NCBI GenBank assembly: GCA_037783415.1
Contig: JAZGTN010000052.1
Span: 1,922,001-1,986,000, forward strand
Direction: 5' to 3'
DNA length: 64,000 bases
Source: Leptasterias polaris
Lineage: Eukaryota; Echinodermata; Asteroidea; Forcipulatida; Asteriidae
Of the stretch, positions 24,001-30,800 are shown piece after piece; the stretch's first letter is position 1, and each line of letters opens with the position of its first letter. The notes beneath the pieces are model-generated. The model made no database searches. It was not told where the DNA came from and saw nothing but the letters and a program-made list of their open reading frames with translations. The translations under genes were made by a program, and so were the position numbers.

Positions 24001-26881
24001 ATGGAGGTCTCCTAAAAGCAATCTTGTGTGTGGAGTGGAGACTCTCCTCTCGATTTGGACAGATCTTGAACCACTTTAACTGTTTACCACTAGGTCATGT
24101 TGTACTATCTGGAGGCACCGATGGTTTAATAGCGGTCAGTAGTCCAACCACCGGGATGACCATGAGGGTCATCAATGACCACAAGGGAGCTCCGATAACA
24201 GACATGGACGTCACCAGCAACCAGGTAAAATCACAGTTACACCTAATTCAGACAGGCACCACAGTTGCGCCAAACCAAATAGATTAGGAGCGACTCTAGG
24301 TTGACCCAAATAAATTTTGGTTTCAGACAGATGAACTTAACATAACATTGACAATAGATTCGGGAAATGACAAGATCAATGTCTAAGAGTTGTTCCAAAC
24401 GAGTGCAAAAGTCGATCTTTCGACTTCTAGCGTGTCCAGTCACTCCTAACTGTTGCAATCGTCAAACTTTTCATGTACTTAATTCAATAATTTGGTTCGG
24501 CACGACCCTTGAGTGCCTGTCTGAACTGGGTGTTCGTCGTCGTCGTCGTCCTATGAGTCATGACACCCTTTGTGACCCTAATTATGATGGAGTTCCACTT
24601 CTGCCTATCCAGTGAAGATCGATGTGCATCATTTATTGATAAGCCTGTGAGTTCTTTAATTCCGTCTGTCCAACAAAGTTTTTGACGGCCACGTGAGCGA
24701 CTACCTTCAACACATCCTTGCACAATGATCTTCTCAAGGTTGTCTCCCTCTCTTCTGGATATATGACCAACTGGGTGTTACCTAGTCAGTAATGCAACTT
24801 ATGTTCAATTGAGAAGATAAGGTGCTTTATAGTGGAGTGGAGTGGCCGAGTGGTCTAGTATCGGACTCAAGTACTGATGGCTGAATCATTGGAGTATGGG
24901 TTTGATTCCTGGTCATGACCCTTGCACAGCTGCCAACTATCCCTGAGTTTGCAGAAATTTCCCTGAAAATATATCAATCTTTCCATGTTCCGATGAACAT
25001 ATTCGAAAATCTCCCTGATTATGGAAACGTTCCCCTATTCTGTTGAATGTAATTCTAAATATCTCCCTGACTGTTGAACAGAATCTCCCTGGTTACCAAG
25101 CTGCAAATGTTGGCAACTCTGCAGAAGGAAAACAATTATGGAATTTGTTTGAATTTGTTTCAGGAGGCAGAGTTTGGTCTTGGCTTAAAATCCCCTCATC
25201 TATGGCTAGCAGCAAGCGCTGATCGCAGGGTCAGTGTGTGGTCAGCAGACTGGCCCAAGGACCTCTGTGAGATGGTGGACTGGCTCAGTTTCCCTGCCCC
25301 TGCCTTTACTCCGGACGGTACGGTCATCAGAAAAGGGGACATTGTAAGTTACTCTAAAAAGTTTCATATTTATTTCTTAGCCAAGGGATCCTGGTTTTTT
25401 TTGTCTCTCTCTCAAGCTGAAGATAATTTTTTTGCAATATTCTAATACCAAATTCAGCAAAACACAGGAAGGTGATACAATTTTTTAATCTTGAAAAAAA
25501 TATGAAGCGGATCTCCACTTGAAGAGGATTATTTTCTCCGATCCACTTTGCTGAAAGTTATACATTTAGAGGTGTAGTAAATGAAAGGAATTTATTTTGA
25601 TTTTTATGAGAAATCGTTTATTATCGCAAGGCTGGATGGTCACTTGAAGGTGAAGGCTGCACTTAACTGATTTGGGCTATTGACCCAAATCAACTGTACC
25701 ACCTACTCTGTACCACTGTAGCACTGTAGCACATTACCACCTACTCCTAGGGCTGAAACAGGGTTACCCCCTTCACAGTTCGTAAAGATGTAGGCATGGG
25801 TATCATCCACTAGGAGCCTGGTGTTTTGATAAACCATTATGAAATGAAATGAAATGACCTACAAATGTCTCTATATGATAGAGTTGTTTCCGTGTTTGAT
25901 TTGCAGGCTCAATATCAACTGCTACCGAAGAGTCTGGCCCGGTTTTCCCCCGCTGATCCTGACGTCATCATCTACGCTGGCTATGGCATGCAGAAACAGA
26001 TTCAGTTCTACAGCATCTCACAGAAAAAGGTTAATCCAATGTGATATTTTTCCCCTTGCATGGTTTACATTTCAAAGCCCTACCTGTAGTTATTAACCCC
26101 TTACACCAATGTCACATACGGTGACTTCCTAAACACTTTGAACTATTTCTGTTTGACAGGTTGTACGCAGCACAGCACTGACCCACTGGGCTACAACGCT
26201 AGATGTCAGCCCACAAGGGCACCTCATTGCAGTCGGCACAGCGGGTGAGTTGCCATAATAACTGGGTTGTTGTTTGTTTGTTTTGTTTATTTGTTTGTTT
26301 ATTCGTTCATTCGTTTGTTGGGTTGTTGGGTTGTTTGTTTGTTTGATTGTTTGTTTATTCATTCATTCGTTTGTTTGTTTGTTGGGTTGTTTGTTTGTTT
26401 GTTTGTTTGTTTGTTAGCGGGGGGGGTTGAAGGGGGAGGAGGGGCAGGTGGTACATAAAGCCACTCTCAGGTCATCCTATGTTTTGTATTGCGCTGTGAT
26501 TGTAATCATTGCATAAAGATGAGGTGCGGGTCAAACTGTATGTACGTCTCCTAAAACGTGCACTGCACAGTAACGCAGGGAAACTGACTGCCAAAACGGC
26601 GCACGCAAGATATATTGTGTGTTGACGTCATGTGAATTGGGTCATTAATCTTCTATTGTTGATAAATGGACAAATCTGCCCTATTTGACTGAACTGCAGA
26701 AAATCTTGTTTGATATTTTTTTCCAGAGCGGCTGCTCAAGGTGGTTGACTATCACGAGAGCAGTTTCCAAGACTTTGTTGGGCACAATGATGCCGTTCAG
26801 CTTGTCCGCTTTACACCCTCTGGCAAACAGGTCTTCACCATAGCGTACAATCAGATACTGGTGTGGGAGGTTGCCGTGTAA
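2916..26881 (+). CDS. WDR90: WD repeat-containing protein 90 (WDR90/POC16), 3' 26 coding exons; 5' end outside the window
   Basis: WDR90 is a centriole and basal-body protein. In known orthologs an N-terminal CFA20/DUF667 microtubule-binding domain is followed by several WD40 propellers. The window holds 26 exons whose lengths sum to 4263 nt, exactly 1421 codons with the stop, and every junction is phase-consistent with GT..AG. WD40 strand-D motifs recur (LRLWPLD, IRIWHMD, IKIWDYH, ICLWDVQ, LVVWSTH, LRLWSVY, VSVWSAD, ILVWEV). Order and wording match vertebrate WDR90, including SGHIFEIDYNRV, GVVGTTSGTLWY and the C-terminal FVGHNDAVQLVRFTP. A proline/acid-rich linker in exons 12-13 separates two propeller groups. 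Human WDR90 is about 1750 residues, so roughly 330 N-terminal residues are missing upstream. The gene converges on RRN3. Confidence 0.93.
3081..3257. mobile_element. Foldback MITE family A (degenerate)
   Basis: Inverted ends AATTTCATAGAGCCGCTTAA and TGCTTAAGCAGCTCT. The inner sequence (GGTTACCGGCC..., TGTACAATCTGTGACTGGTA) matches the other family A copies. It lies in WDR90 intron 1. Confidence 0.65.
3384..3542 (+). CDS. WDR90: WDR90 visible exon 2
   Basis: Acceptor ttcttctag, donor gtgagt. Encodes a WD blade with MVSCGRDNVRVWRVRNNA and an acidic tail near FTDICFEATQPG. Confidence 0.88.
4370..4625 (+). mobile_element. tRNA-derived SINE, family B
   Basis: Head with B-box-like AGTTCGAATCACGCC near 4425, then GTTTTCAGTCCCCACCTGA and TTTTCCTCCCACATCTAAAA. 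The same order appears in reverse at 23450-23645, around 42868-43990 and at 49585-49695. Confidence 0.65.
4720..4841 (+). CDS. WDR90: WDR90 visible exon 3
   Basis: Acceptor catttcag, donor gtacgt. Encodes SGHIFEIDYNRVSVVHIRRL, one of the most recognisable WDR90 segments, then a Lys/Glu-rich stretch. Confidence 0.88.
4985..5345. mobile_element. Foldback MITE family E
   Basis: Ends TAAAGTCCCTGTACACTATTG and CCAATCCTGTATAATACCTTT are inverted. The interior shares GTTCACAGATT and GTTTTTATC segments with the better copy at 38101-38422. It is in WDR90 intron 3. Confidence 0.55.
5448..5564 (+). CDS. WDR90: WDR90 visible exon 4
   Basis: Acceptor gttcag, donor gtaagt. Encodes the blade ending TGSDDGFLRLWPLDFKNVFL. 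Confidence 0.88.
5725..5905 (-). mobile_element. tRNA-derived SINE, family A-like, reverse
   Basis: Reverse head with GGGATTCGAACCCACACT at about 5849, followed by GTGAGTGACAGAACTTGGCC. The upstream part carries GCTTTTTGTCCCACC and CTTGCTCAAGGGCACTA as in other copies. Confidence 0.6.
5962..6197 (+). CDS. WDR90: WDR90 visible exon 5
   Basis: Acceptor cttacag, donor gtcagg. Encodes almost two blades, including SHTSNIRSVSLDP and LATVSLDHTIRIWHMD, the clearest canonical WD40 repeat here. Confidence 0.9.
6660..6799 (+). CDS. WDR90: WDR90 visible exon 6
   Basis: Acceptor ttgacag, donor gtcagt. Encodes YDFSSPKECPCVITFHPS and a blade ending GCVRVFSIANTS. Confidence 0.88.
6905..7345 (+). mobile_element. 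LINE 3' remnant (reverse transcriptase C-terminal region), interrupted
   Basis: Translating 6905-7040 on plus gives KGIKRKILKTSLESILLY followed by CESWTLTDQM, the typical conserved patch after the RT domain of many LINEs. The continuation resumes after 7253 with TVSTIIRQFRL. A family G MITE at 7068-7253 splits it. It is broken and non-functional. Confidence 0.6.
7068..7253. mobile_element. Foldback MITE family G inside the LINE remnant
   Basis: Ends AGCCCGGTTCATACTTCCTG and GCAGGAAGTACATTACTAAC plus CCGGGCT are inverted; the arms pair over much of the element (ATACGAAGCGAATTTGA versus TCAAATTCGCTTCG). Confidence 0.65.
7541..7885 (-). mobile_element. tRNA-derived SINE (reverse) split by MITE family A at 7651-7842
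   Basis: The SINE head at 7600-7650 (CTCAATGCAATGACTAGGAA, CCAAACCCACTCT) continues after the MITE with GCACTAGACCGCTTGGCAAA. The MITE has inverted ends AATTTCATAGAGCTGCTTAA and TTAAGCAGCTCTATGAAATT. Confidence 0.6.
7995..8256 (+). CDS. WDR90: WDR90 visible exon 7
   Basis: Acceptor tgaacag, donor gtgagt. Starts QHKGQITGVVYTP; contains LLTASSTGSLALYDAS and the next blade up to VMVVDARSLDE. The 1195-bp intron before it holds a LINE remnant and two MITEs. Confidence 0.9.
8964..9196. mobile_element. MITE family B
   Basis: Begins GCCCAATTTCATGGCTCTGC and contains AATCAGCGCTTACGGAAGCA, TTAGCAGGGAATTTTTGC and AGAAATCGGCGGTAAGCAG. The right terminal repeat is cut short. Located just before WDR90 exon 8. 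Confidence 0.6.
9262..9429 (+). CDS. WDR90: WDR90 visible exon 8
   Basis: Acceptor tgatcag, donor gtgggt, phase 0 at both ends (56 codons). Encodes MDTASSVCYAPQRAKQLL and a blade end HLLRLDAHNGRLINK. Confidence 0.88.
9512..9703. mobile_element. MITE family A
   Basis: Inverted ends GGCCCAATTTCATAGAGTTG and TAGCTCTATGAAATTGGACC with the standard interior (ATGATACCAGTGACAGATTG, TGTGACATGGTATTTTGGC). Confidence 0.7.
10508..10636 (+). CDS. WDR90: WDR90 visible exon 9
   Basis: Acceptor ctctttcag, donor gtattt, phase 0. Encodes SNLHRSGVTSVEVCSDGRHL and LATAGDKIIKIWDYHMRL. Confidence 0.9.
10790..10950 (-). mobile_element. tRNA-derived SINE, family C, reverse
   Basis: Reverse B-box GGGATTTGAACACTTGACC and A-box region ACCACTAGACCATTGAGAC; the downstream part matches TACTCAGT-type sequence at 46255-46320. 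Forward copies are at 56040-56205 and 63565-63745. Confidence 0.6.
11095..11330. repeat. Family D repeat end with pyrimidine-rich tract
   Basis: CCCCTTCCC-rich and CTCTCTCT tracts lead to GTGTTGTGTTGTCATTTAGC and GACTCTGCTAGGGTCGAAAC, which also occur at 46600-46750 and, diverged, at 40390-40450 and 41390-41450. A related pyrimidine tract is at 9975-10110. Confidence 0.5.
11342..11469 (+). CDS. WDR90: WDR90 visible exon 10
   Basis: Acceptor gtaacag, donor gtaaga. Encodes VFIGHSEKIQQVTFTPDN and VLSVGEAIFMWDFYG, closing the first propeller group. Confidence 0.9.
12181..12221 (+). CDS. WDR90: WDR90 visible exon 11 (41-nt microexon)
   Basis: Acceptor ctttttag, donor gtgaga. Only 41 nt, encoding about 14 residues (GATLETEHFMSRS). 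It is supported because it joins exons 10 and 12 in phase. Confidence 0.72.
12414..12663. mobile_element. MITE family B
   Basis: Ends GGGCTCAATTTCTTGGCTCT and GCAGAGCCATGAAATTTCAC with the family interior (AATCGGCGCTTACAGAAGC, ACAGCTAGCCCAGAAGTTTG). Inside WDR90 intron 11. Confidence 0.65.
12847..13120. mobile_element. Two tRNA-like SINE copies head to head (family D), forming a large hairpin
   Basis: The right arm at about 13012-13085 reads as a degenerate tRNA: D-arm AGCTCAGTTGGTAGAGC, T-arm GTTGGTTCAAATCCCGC. The left arm at 12880-12960 is the same in reverse (GGGATTTGAACCAATGACC). Outer ends TTGGGGTTGAACAAAG and CTTTGTTCAACCCCAA are inverted. Not called a functional tRNA because the acceptor stem does not pair. 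Confidence 0.65.
13655..13947 (+). CDS. WDR90: WDR90 visible exon 12 (inter-propeller linker)
   Basis: Start chosen at the pyrimidine-rich acceptor ttttcatctag, the best in-phase site; a weaker in-phase site exists at 13637. Encodes a disordered linker with LSPLPPRKSPVRRSL and a Glu/Asp/Ser-rich run. Donor gtgagt. Confidence 0.78.
14751..14948 (+). CDS. WDR90: WDR90 visible exon 13
   Basis: Acceptor cctaacag after a C-rich tract, donor gtaagg, 66 codons. Continues the Pro/Arg-rich linker and ends in FKPSCYRHFVARDNQSQ, which leads into the second propeller group. Confidence 0.85.
15145..15475 (+). mobile_element. tRNA-derived SINE, family A, nearly full length
   Basis: Head with GCGGTCTAGTTCACTGGACC and B-box GGGTTCGAATCCTGG, then GAGCAAGGCACTTAACCATA, GAGATACCCATGCCTACATC and GTGATGTTAGGCAAATCTCT, ending in an A-run. 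This is the reference copy for family A in the window. Confidence 0.75.
15616..15793 (+). CDS. WDR90: WDR90 visible exon 14
   Basis: Acceptor tccttcag, donor gtaagt. Encodes IAPPNQAGLKLKSVLGYNG and LVWHPDTGLFAYTSG, hallmark WDR90 residues that start a new propeller. Confidence 0.9.
15798..16060. repeat. Foldback repeat with CTACGG/CCGTAG arms
   Basis: AACAGCCGTAGCTGTAGCCG at about 15880-15900 is inverted relative to four tandem GGCTACGGCTGT units at 15946-15985. Outer parts GGATCGCCACGTCA recur near 36707. Short ORFs here come only from the low complexity. Confidence 0.5.
16759..16962 (+). CDS. WDR90: WDR90 visible exon 15
   Basis: Acceptor cccaccag, donor gtaaga. Encodes GHVEEISTLTFQHDCQ, then TTSQICLWDVQGALC and YHEHDIVCLAYSRDDRFL. 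Confidence 0.9.
17000..17115 (-). mobile_element. tRNA-like SINE family D, reverse
   Basis: Matches the left arm of the 12847-13120 hairpin: TTGGGTTGAACAAAGAAAAA, GGCGCTCTACCAACTAAGCT, AGCCCTGTGTTGGTGGT. Confidence 0.6.
17378..17619 (+). CDS. WDR90: WDR90 visible exon 16
   Basis: Acceptor ctcacag, donor gtgagt. Encodes GDYRDCNLVVWSTHDYSLLA and the blade with GETGTLLFWMLDE. Confidence 0.9.
18128..18272 (+). CDS. WDR90: WDR90 visible exon 17
   Basis: Acceptor tttgtcag, donor gtaggt. Encodes LGDVSFTCLQYGGDSVLYVG and TNTGVLSAWDTRHNSC. Confidence 0.9.
18881..18945 (+). pseudogene. Decayed duplicate of WDR90 exon 18
   Basis: About 57 nt beginning at 18884 align by eye with exon 18 (19580 onward): both share CGCTTTGGCAG, GATCAC/AATCAC, GGGGGTG and TCTTGTCTTCTTTC/TCTCGTCTGCTTCG, roughly 70-75% identical. 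There is no good in-phase acceptor/donor pair here and exons 17 and 18 already join in phase, so it is read as a dead exon copy. Confidence 0.5.
19150..19520 (+). mobile_element. tRNA-derived SINE, family A2
   Basis: B-box GGTTCGAGTCCCGGTTGTC, then TCAAGACACTTAACCATTGT, CATCCTTCTGATGGGACGTA and an ending GAGCGCTATATAAGAAGCCA before an ATTATT tail. A sister copy lies at 59370-59715. Confidence 0.7.
19566..19686 (+). CDS. WDR90: WDR90 visible exon 18
   Basis: Acceptor ttcctctag, donor gtaagg. Encodes GMIVSRFGSSRLITGGASRL followed by LRLWSVYGVGELR. Confidence 0.88.
21097..21355 (+). CDS. WDR90: WDR90 visible exon 19
   Basis: The acceptor is placed at ctgatag (start 21097) because it keeps phase with exon 18; the nearby stronger tgctgcag at 21085 does not. 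Encodes a less conserved lead, then MEDEMSLDGAVTSAEFDD and GVVGTTSGTLWYINW. Donor gtaaaa. The exact start is the least certain junction of the gene. Confidence 0.78.
21782..21973. mobile_element. MITE family A
   Basis: Ends ATTTCATAGAGCTGCTTAAA and TTAAGCAGCTCTATGAAATT with the usual interior (GGTAACCAGCC, TGTACAATTTGTGACTGGTA). Located about 110 bp before WDR90 exon 20. Confidence 0.75.
22081..22200 (+). CDS. WDR90: WDR90 visible exon 20
   Basis: Acceptor ttcccgcag, donor gtaagt, 40 codons. Encodes VNSIVFSASDYFASCADDGS then LRLYSTADMEQTLQFQVLDQ. Confidence 0.9.
22387..22680 (+). mobile_element. tRNA-derived SINE with a longer body
   Basis: Head GGCCAAGCGGTCTAGTGCGC, B-box GGGTTCAAATCCTGGTCACG, then GAGCAAGACACTTAACTATA and TTCACCCAGGGGTAAATGGG. 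A related reverse body is seen at 11690-12060 (CCATTTACCCCTAGGTGAAG). Confidence 0.6.
22878..23085 (+). CDS. WDR90: WDR90 visible exon 21
   Basis: Acceptor atttacag, donor gtgaat. Encodes SCNCLAFSPNPASSG, RVAAGYSDGTVRLFDLGKVE and LKMQPHGVAVTVICFSTDG. Confidence 0.9.
23450..23645 (-). mobile_element. SINE family B, reverse
   Basis: GGGATTCGAACCGGGGTCCA followed by CAAAGGTGAAAGGCAGGGAA and GAACCACTGAGCC; the upstream side has TTAGATGTGGGAGGAAAACC. Confidence 0.65.
24094..24224 (+). CDS. WDR90: WDR90 visible exon 22
   Basis: Acceptor accactag, donor gtaaaa. Encodes VVLSGGTDGLIAVSSPTTG and INDHKGAPITDMDVTSNQ. Confidence 0.9.
24238..24530. mobile_element. MITE family C
   Basis: Contains AATTCAGACAGGCACCACAG at the left and GAGTGCCTGTCTGAACTGGG at the right, with the interior CTAGGTTGACCCAAATAAAT shared with 32440-32470. 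Confidence 0.6.
24535..24770 (-). mobile_element. LINE 3' end remnant (RTE/CR1-like C-terminal motif)
   Basis: On minus, GSRSRGRQKLCWTDGIKELT followed by LDRQKWNSIIIRVTKG fits the conserved RGRQ..W.D.I.E.TG...A.DR..W tail of many animal LINE polyproteins. It is short and isolated between a MITE and a SINE head. Confidence 0.6.
25164..25343 (+). CDS. WDR90: WDR90 visible exon 23
   Basis: Acceptor tgtttcag, donor gtaagt, 60 codons. Encodes LWLAASADRRVSVWSADWPK and MVDWLSFPAPAFTPDG. Confidence 0.9.
25620..25830 (-). mobile_element. SINE family A body, reverse
   Basis: CTGATTTGGGCTATTGACCC, ACAGGGTTACCCCCTTCACA and CATCCACTAGGAGCCTGG are the reverse of the 15300-15470 body. The head is missing. 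Confidence 0.6.
25907..26029 (+). CDS. WDR90: WDR90 visible exon 24
   Basis: Acceptor atttgcag, donor gttaat, 41 codons. Encodes LARFSPADPDVIIYAGYG then QIQFYSISQKK. Confidence 0.88.
26160..26244 (+). CDS. WDR90: WDR90 visible exon 25
   Basis: Acceptor tttgacag, donor gtgagt. Encodes STALTHWATTLDVSPQGHLI then AVGTAG. Confidence 0.88.
26255..26425. repeat. (GTTT)n simple repeat
   Basis: GTTT units interrupted by GTTGGG and ATTCATTCG, about 150 bp, in the last WDR90 intron. ORFs across it are artefacts. Confidence 0.8.
26727..26881 (+). CDS. WDR90: WDR90 terminal exon 26
   Basis: Acceptor tttttccag. Encodes the last blade, FVGHNDAVQLVRFTP and AYNQILVWEVAV, followed by TAA at 26879-26881. The protein stops right after the final WD strand, as in vertebrate WDR90. 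Confidence 0.92.
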
Positions 26882-27660
26882 ATGGAACGGCAACCATTGA
26901 GCTACATCACTCAGGTGTGTTATGAGCATATCTTACTTAATAACACCACCGAGGACTTTAACAAAAGGGATCTGGTGTTTTCACAGATCCAGGACATCCT
27001 TTGTTCAATTTTGTGTGCAAGAACTAAGAGGGTCGACAACTGTATGTATGTGAGCAATTTCTGTACTTTCAAATCAAGGAATTTAGTTACAAAAGGGTTG
27101 AGGTGGTTTGCCAGATCAAGGACGTCCTCAGTCAGATTTTGCAAAAAAAAAAGTCTTTGATTATCGGGTCGACAATGTATGTGTGTGTACTTGACATTCA
27201 AATCGAGGATTTATCAGGATAGGGACAATTGGTCCACGATTGCTATCACAAAGGGCCATTGTTTGTCAGGACAAAGAGTTGAACTAAGGGTCTAAGATGG
27301 GAGGCCATAACACACTTCGGTGTGTGGGTTTGATTGAAAAAAGTTCTTGCACGGGAAGACGATTTGAAATGGAACTTCAGCTGCTAAGATTCTGGAGTAT
27401 CCGACTAAAAAGTTTAGCAGTTTCTTGTAGCAGACAACCCATGTGTACAATTATCTGTGTTCATTTGTAGAGCTCTGGCTTGTGAATTCCAGAGGTTGCA
27501 GGTTAAAATGTCGCTCTTGTAAATTTTTCTTCGTCCAACTCAAATTTGTTTTAAAATTTAGCCAGTTAGTTTCTCTTGTTGTTTATTACTTGATATTTGA
27601 AATAGTGCTGCTTCCCAGATTGTATTGTAAGCTTGATTGTGATACCTGGCTATACAGCAG
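26882..27660 (+). other. Probable WDR90 3' UTR and downstream flank
   Basis: No further splice-linked coding segment is seen after the stop. No clear AATAAA was found by eye in this interval, so the transcript end is not assigned. Short direct repeats (GGATTTAGTTAC-like, GGTCGACAA at 27031 and 27168) are present. Confidence 0.4.
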
Positions 27661-27805
27661 TTTCTGGTTGAATTGCTTCTGACTGGCACCCCGAACAAAG
27701 ATACTGACAAAATAGTGAGATCGCCAACATAGGGCTAGATAGCTCAGTTGGTAGAGTTAATCCGGAGGTGGTAGATTCAAGTCCCACTCTAGTCAATTTT
27801 GATAA
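27660..27805 (+). mobile_element. tRNA-like SINE family D
   Basis: TGACTGGCACCCCGAACAAA leads into AGATAGCTCAGTTGGTAGAG and GTGGTAGATTCAAGTCCCAC, ending CTCTAGTCAATTTTGA. The head lacks part of the anticodon arm. It lies next to the satellite array. Confidence 0.65.
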
Positions 27806-27847
27806 TGTTCTACCATAAATTATCTAATTTGTATTTGTATATTATAA

Positions 27848-30800
27848 GAGATTTGGTTTAACTGTCGGCTCACTGTGAGTCAGTTGCTGTTGATCTAATG
27901 AGATTTGGTTTAACTGTCGGCTCACTGTGAGTCAGTTGCTGTTGATCTAATGAGATTTGGTTTAACTGTCGGCTCACTGTGAGTCAGTTGCTGTTGATCT
28001 AATGAGATTTGGTTTAACTGTCGGCTCACTGTGAGTCAGTTGCTGTTGATCTAATGAGATTTGGTTTAACTGTCGGCTCACTGTGAGTCAGTTGCTGTTG
28101 ATCTAATGAGATTTGGTTTAACTGTCGGCTCACTGTGAGTCAGTTGCTGTTGATCTAATGAGATTTGGTTTAACTGTCGGCTCACTGTGAGTCAGTTGCT
28201 GTTGATCTAATGAGATTTGGTTTAACTGTCGGCTCACTGTGAGTCAGTTGCTGTTGATCTAATGAGATTTGGTTTAACTGTCGGCTCACTGTGAGTCAGT
28301 TGCTGTTGATCTAATGAGATTTGGTTTAACTGTCGGCTCACTGTGAGTCAGTTGCTGTTGATCTAATGAGATTTGGTTTAACTGTCGGCTCACTGTGAGT
28401 CAGTTGCTGTTGATCTAATGAGATTTGGTTTAACTGTCGGCTCACTGTGAGTCAGTTGCTGTTGATCTAATGAGATTTGGTTTAACTGTCGGCTCACTGT
28501 GAGTCAGTTGCTGTTGATCTAATGAGATTTGGTTTAACTGTCGGCTCACTGTGAGTCAGTTGCTGTTGATCTAATGAGATTTGGTTTAACTGTCGGCTCA
28601 CTGTGAGTCAGTTGCTGTTGATCTAATGAGATTTGGTTTAACTGTCGGCTCACTGTGAGTCAGTTGCTGTTGATCTAATGAGATTTGGTTTAACTGTCGG
28701 CTCACTGTGAGTCAGTTGCTGTTGATCTAATGAGATTTGGTTTAACTGTCGGCTCACTGTGAGTCAGTTGCTGTTGATCTAATGAGATTTGGTTTAACTG
28801 TCGGCTCACTGTGAGTCAGTTGCTGTTGATCTAATGAGATTTGGTTTAACTGTCGGCTCACTGTGAGTCAGTTGCTGTTGATCTAATGAGATTTGGTTTA
28901 ACTGTCGGCTCACTGTGAGTCAGTTGCTGTTGATCTAATGAGATTTGGTTTAACTGTCGGCTCACTGTGAGTCAGTTGCTGTTGATCTAATGAGATTTGG
29001 TTTAACTGTCGGCTCACTGTGAGTCAGTTGCTGTTGATCTAATGAGATTTGGTTTAACTGTCGGCTCACTGTGAGTCAGTTGCTGTTGATCTAATGAGAT
29101 TTGGTTTAACTGTCGGCTCACTGTGAGTCAGTTGCTGTTGATCTAATGAGATTTGGTTTAACTGTCGGCTCACTGTGAGTCAGTTGCTGTTGATCTAATG
29201 AGATTTGGTTTAACTGTCGGCTCACTGTGAGTCAGTTGCTGTTGATCTAATGAGATTTGGTTTAACTGTCGGCTCACTGTGAGTCAGTTGCTGTTGATCT
29301 AATGAGATTTGGTTTAACTGTCGGCTCACTGTGAGTCAGTTGCTGTTGATCTAATGAGATTTGGTTTAACTGTCGGCTCACTGTGAGTCAGTTGCTGTTG
29401 ATCTAATGAGATTTGGTTTAACTGTCGGCTCACTGTGAGTCAGTTGCTGTTGATCTAATGAGATTTGGTTTAACTGTCGGCTCACTGTGAGTCAGTTGCT
29501 GTTGATCTAATGAGATTTGGTTTAACTGTCGGCTCACTGTGAGTCAGTTGTTGTTGATCTAATGAGATTTGGTTTAACTGTCGGCTCACTGTGAGTCAGT
29601 TGCTGTTGATCTAATGAGATTTGGTTTAACTGTCGGCTCACTGTGAGTCAGTTGCTGTTGATCTAATGAGATTTGGTTTAACTGTCGGCTCACTGTGAGT
29701 CAGTTGCTGTTGATCTAATGAGATTTGGTTTAACTGTCGGCTCACTGTGAGTCAGTTGCTGTTGATCTAATGAGATTTGGTTTAACTGTCGGCTCACTGT
29801 GAGTCAGTTGTTGTTGATCTAATGAGATTTGGTTTAACTGTCGGCTCACTGTGAGTCAGTTGCTGTTGATCTAATGAGATTTGGTTTAACTGTCGGCTCA
29901 CTGTGAGTCAGTTGCTGTTGATCTAATGAGATTTGGTTTAACTGTCGGCTCACTGTGAGTCAGTTGCTGTTGATCTAATGAGATTTGGTTTAACTGTCGG
30001 CTCACTGTGAGTCAGTTGCTGTTGATCTAATGAGATTTGGTTTAACTGTCGGCTCACTGTGAGTCAGTTGCTGTTGATCTAATGAGATTTGGTTTAACTG
30101 TCGGCTCACTGTGAGTCAGTTGCTGTTGATCTAATGAGATTTGGTTTAACTGTCGGCTCACTGTGAGTCAGTTGCTGTTGATCTAATGAGATTTGGTTTA
30201 ACTGTCGGCTCACTGTGAGTCAGTTGCTGTTGATCTAATGAGATTTGGTTTAACTGTCGGCTCACTGTGAGTCAGTTGCTGTTGATCTAATGAGATTTGG
30301 TTTAACTGTCGGCTCACTGTGAGTCAGTTGCTGTTGATCTAATGAGATTTGGTTTAACTGTCGGCTCACTGTGAGTCAGTTGCTGTTGATCTAATGAGAT
30401 TTGGTTTAACTGTCGGCTCACTGTGAGTCAGTTGCTGTTGATCTAATGAGATTTGGTTTAACTGTCGGCTCACTGTGAGTCAGTTGCTGTTGATCTAATG
30501 AGATTTGGTTTAACTGTCGGCTCACTGTGAGTCAGTTGCTGTTGATCTAATGAGATTTGGTTTAACTGTCGGCTCACTGTGAGTCAGTTGCTGTTGATCT
30601 AATGAGATTTGGTTTAACTGTCGGCTCACTGTGAGTCAGTTGCTGTTGATCTAATGAGATTTGGTTTAACTGTCGGCTCACTGTGAGTCAGTTGCTGTTG
30701 ATCTAATGAGATTTGGTTTAACTGTCGGCTCACTGTGAGTCAGTTGCTGTTGATCTAATGAGATTTGGTTTAACTGTCGGCTCACTGTGAGTCAGTTGCT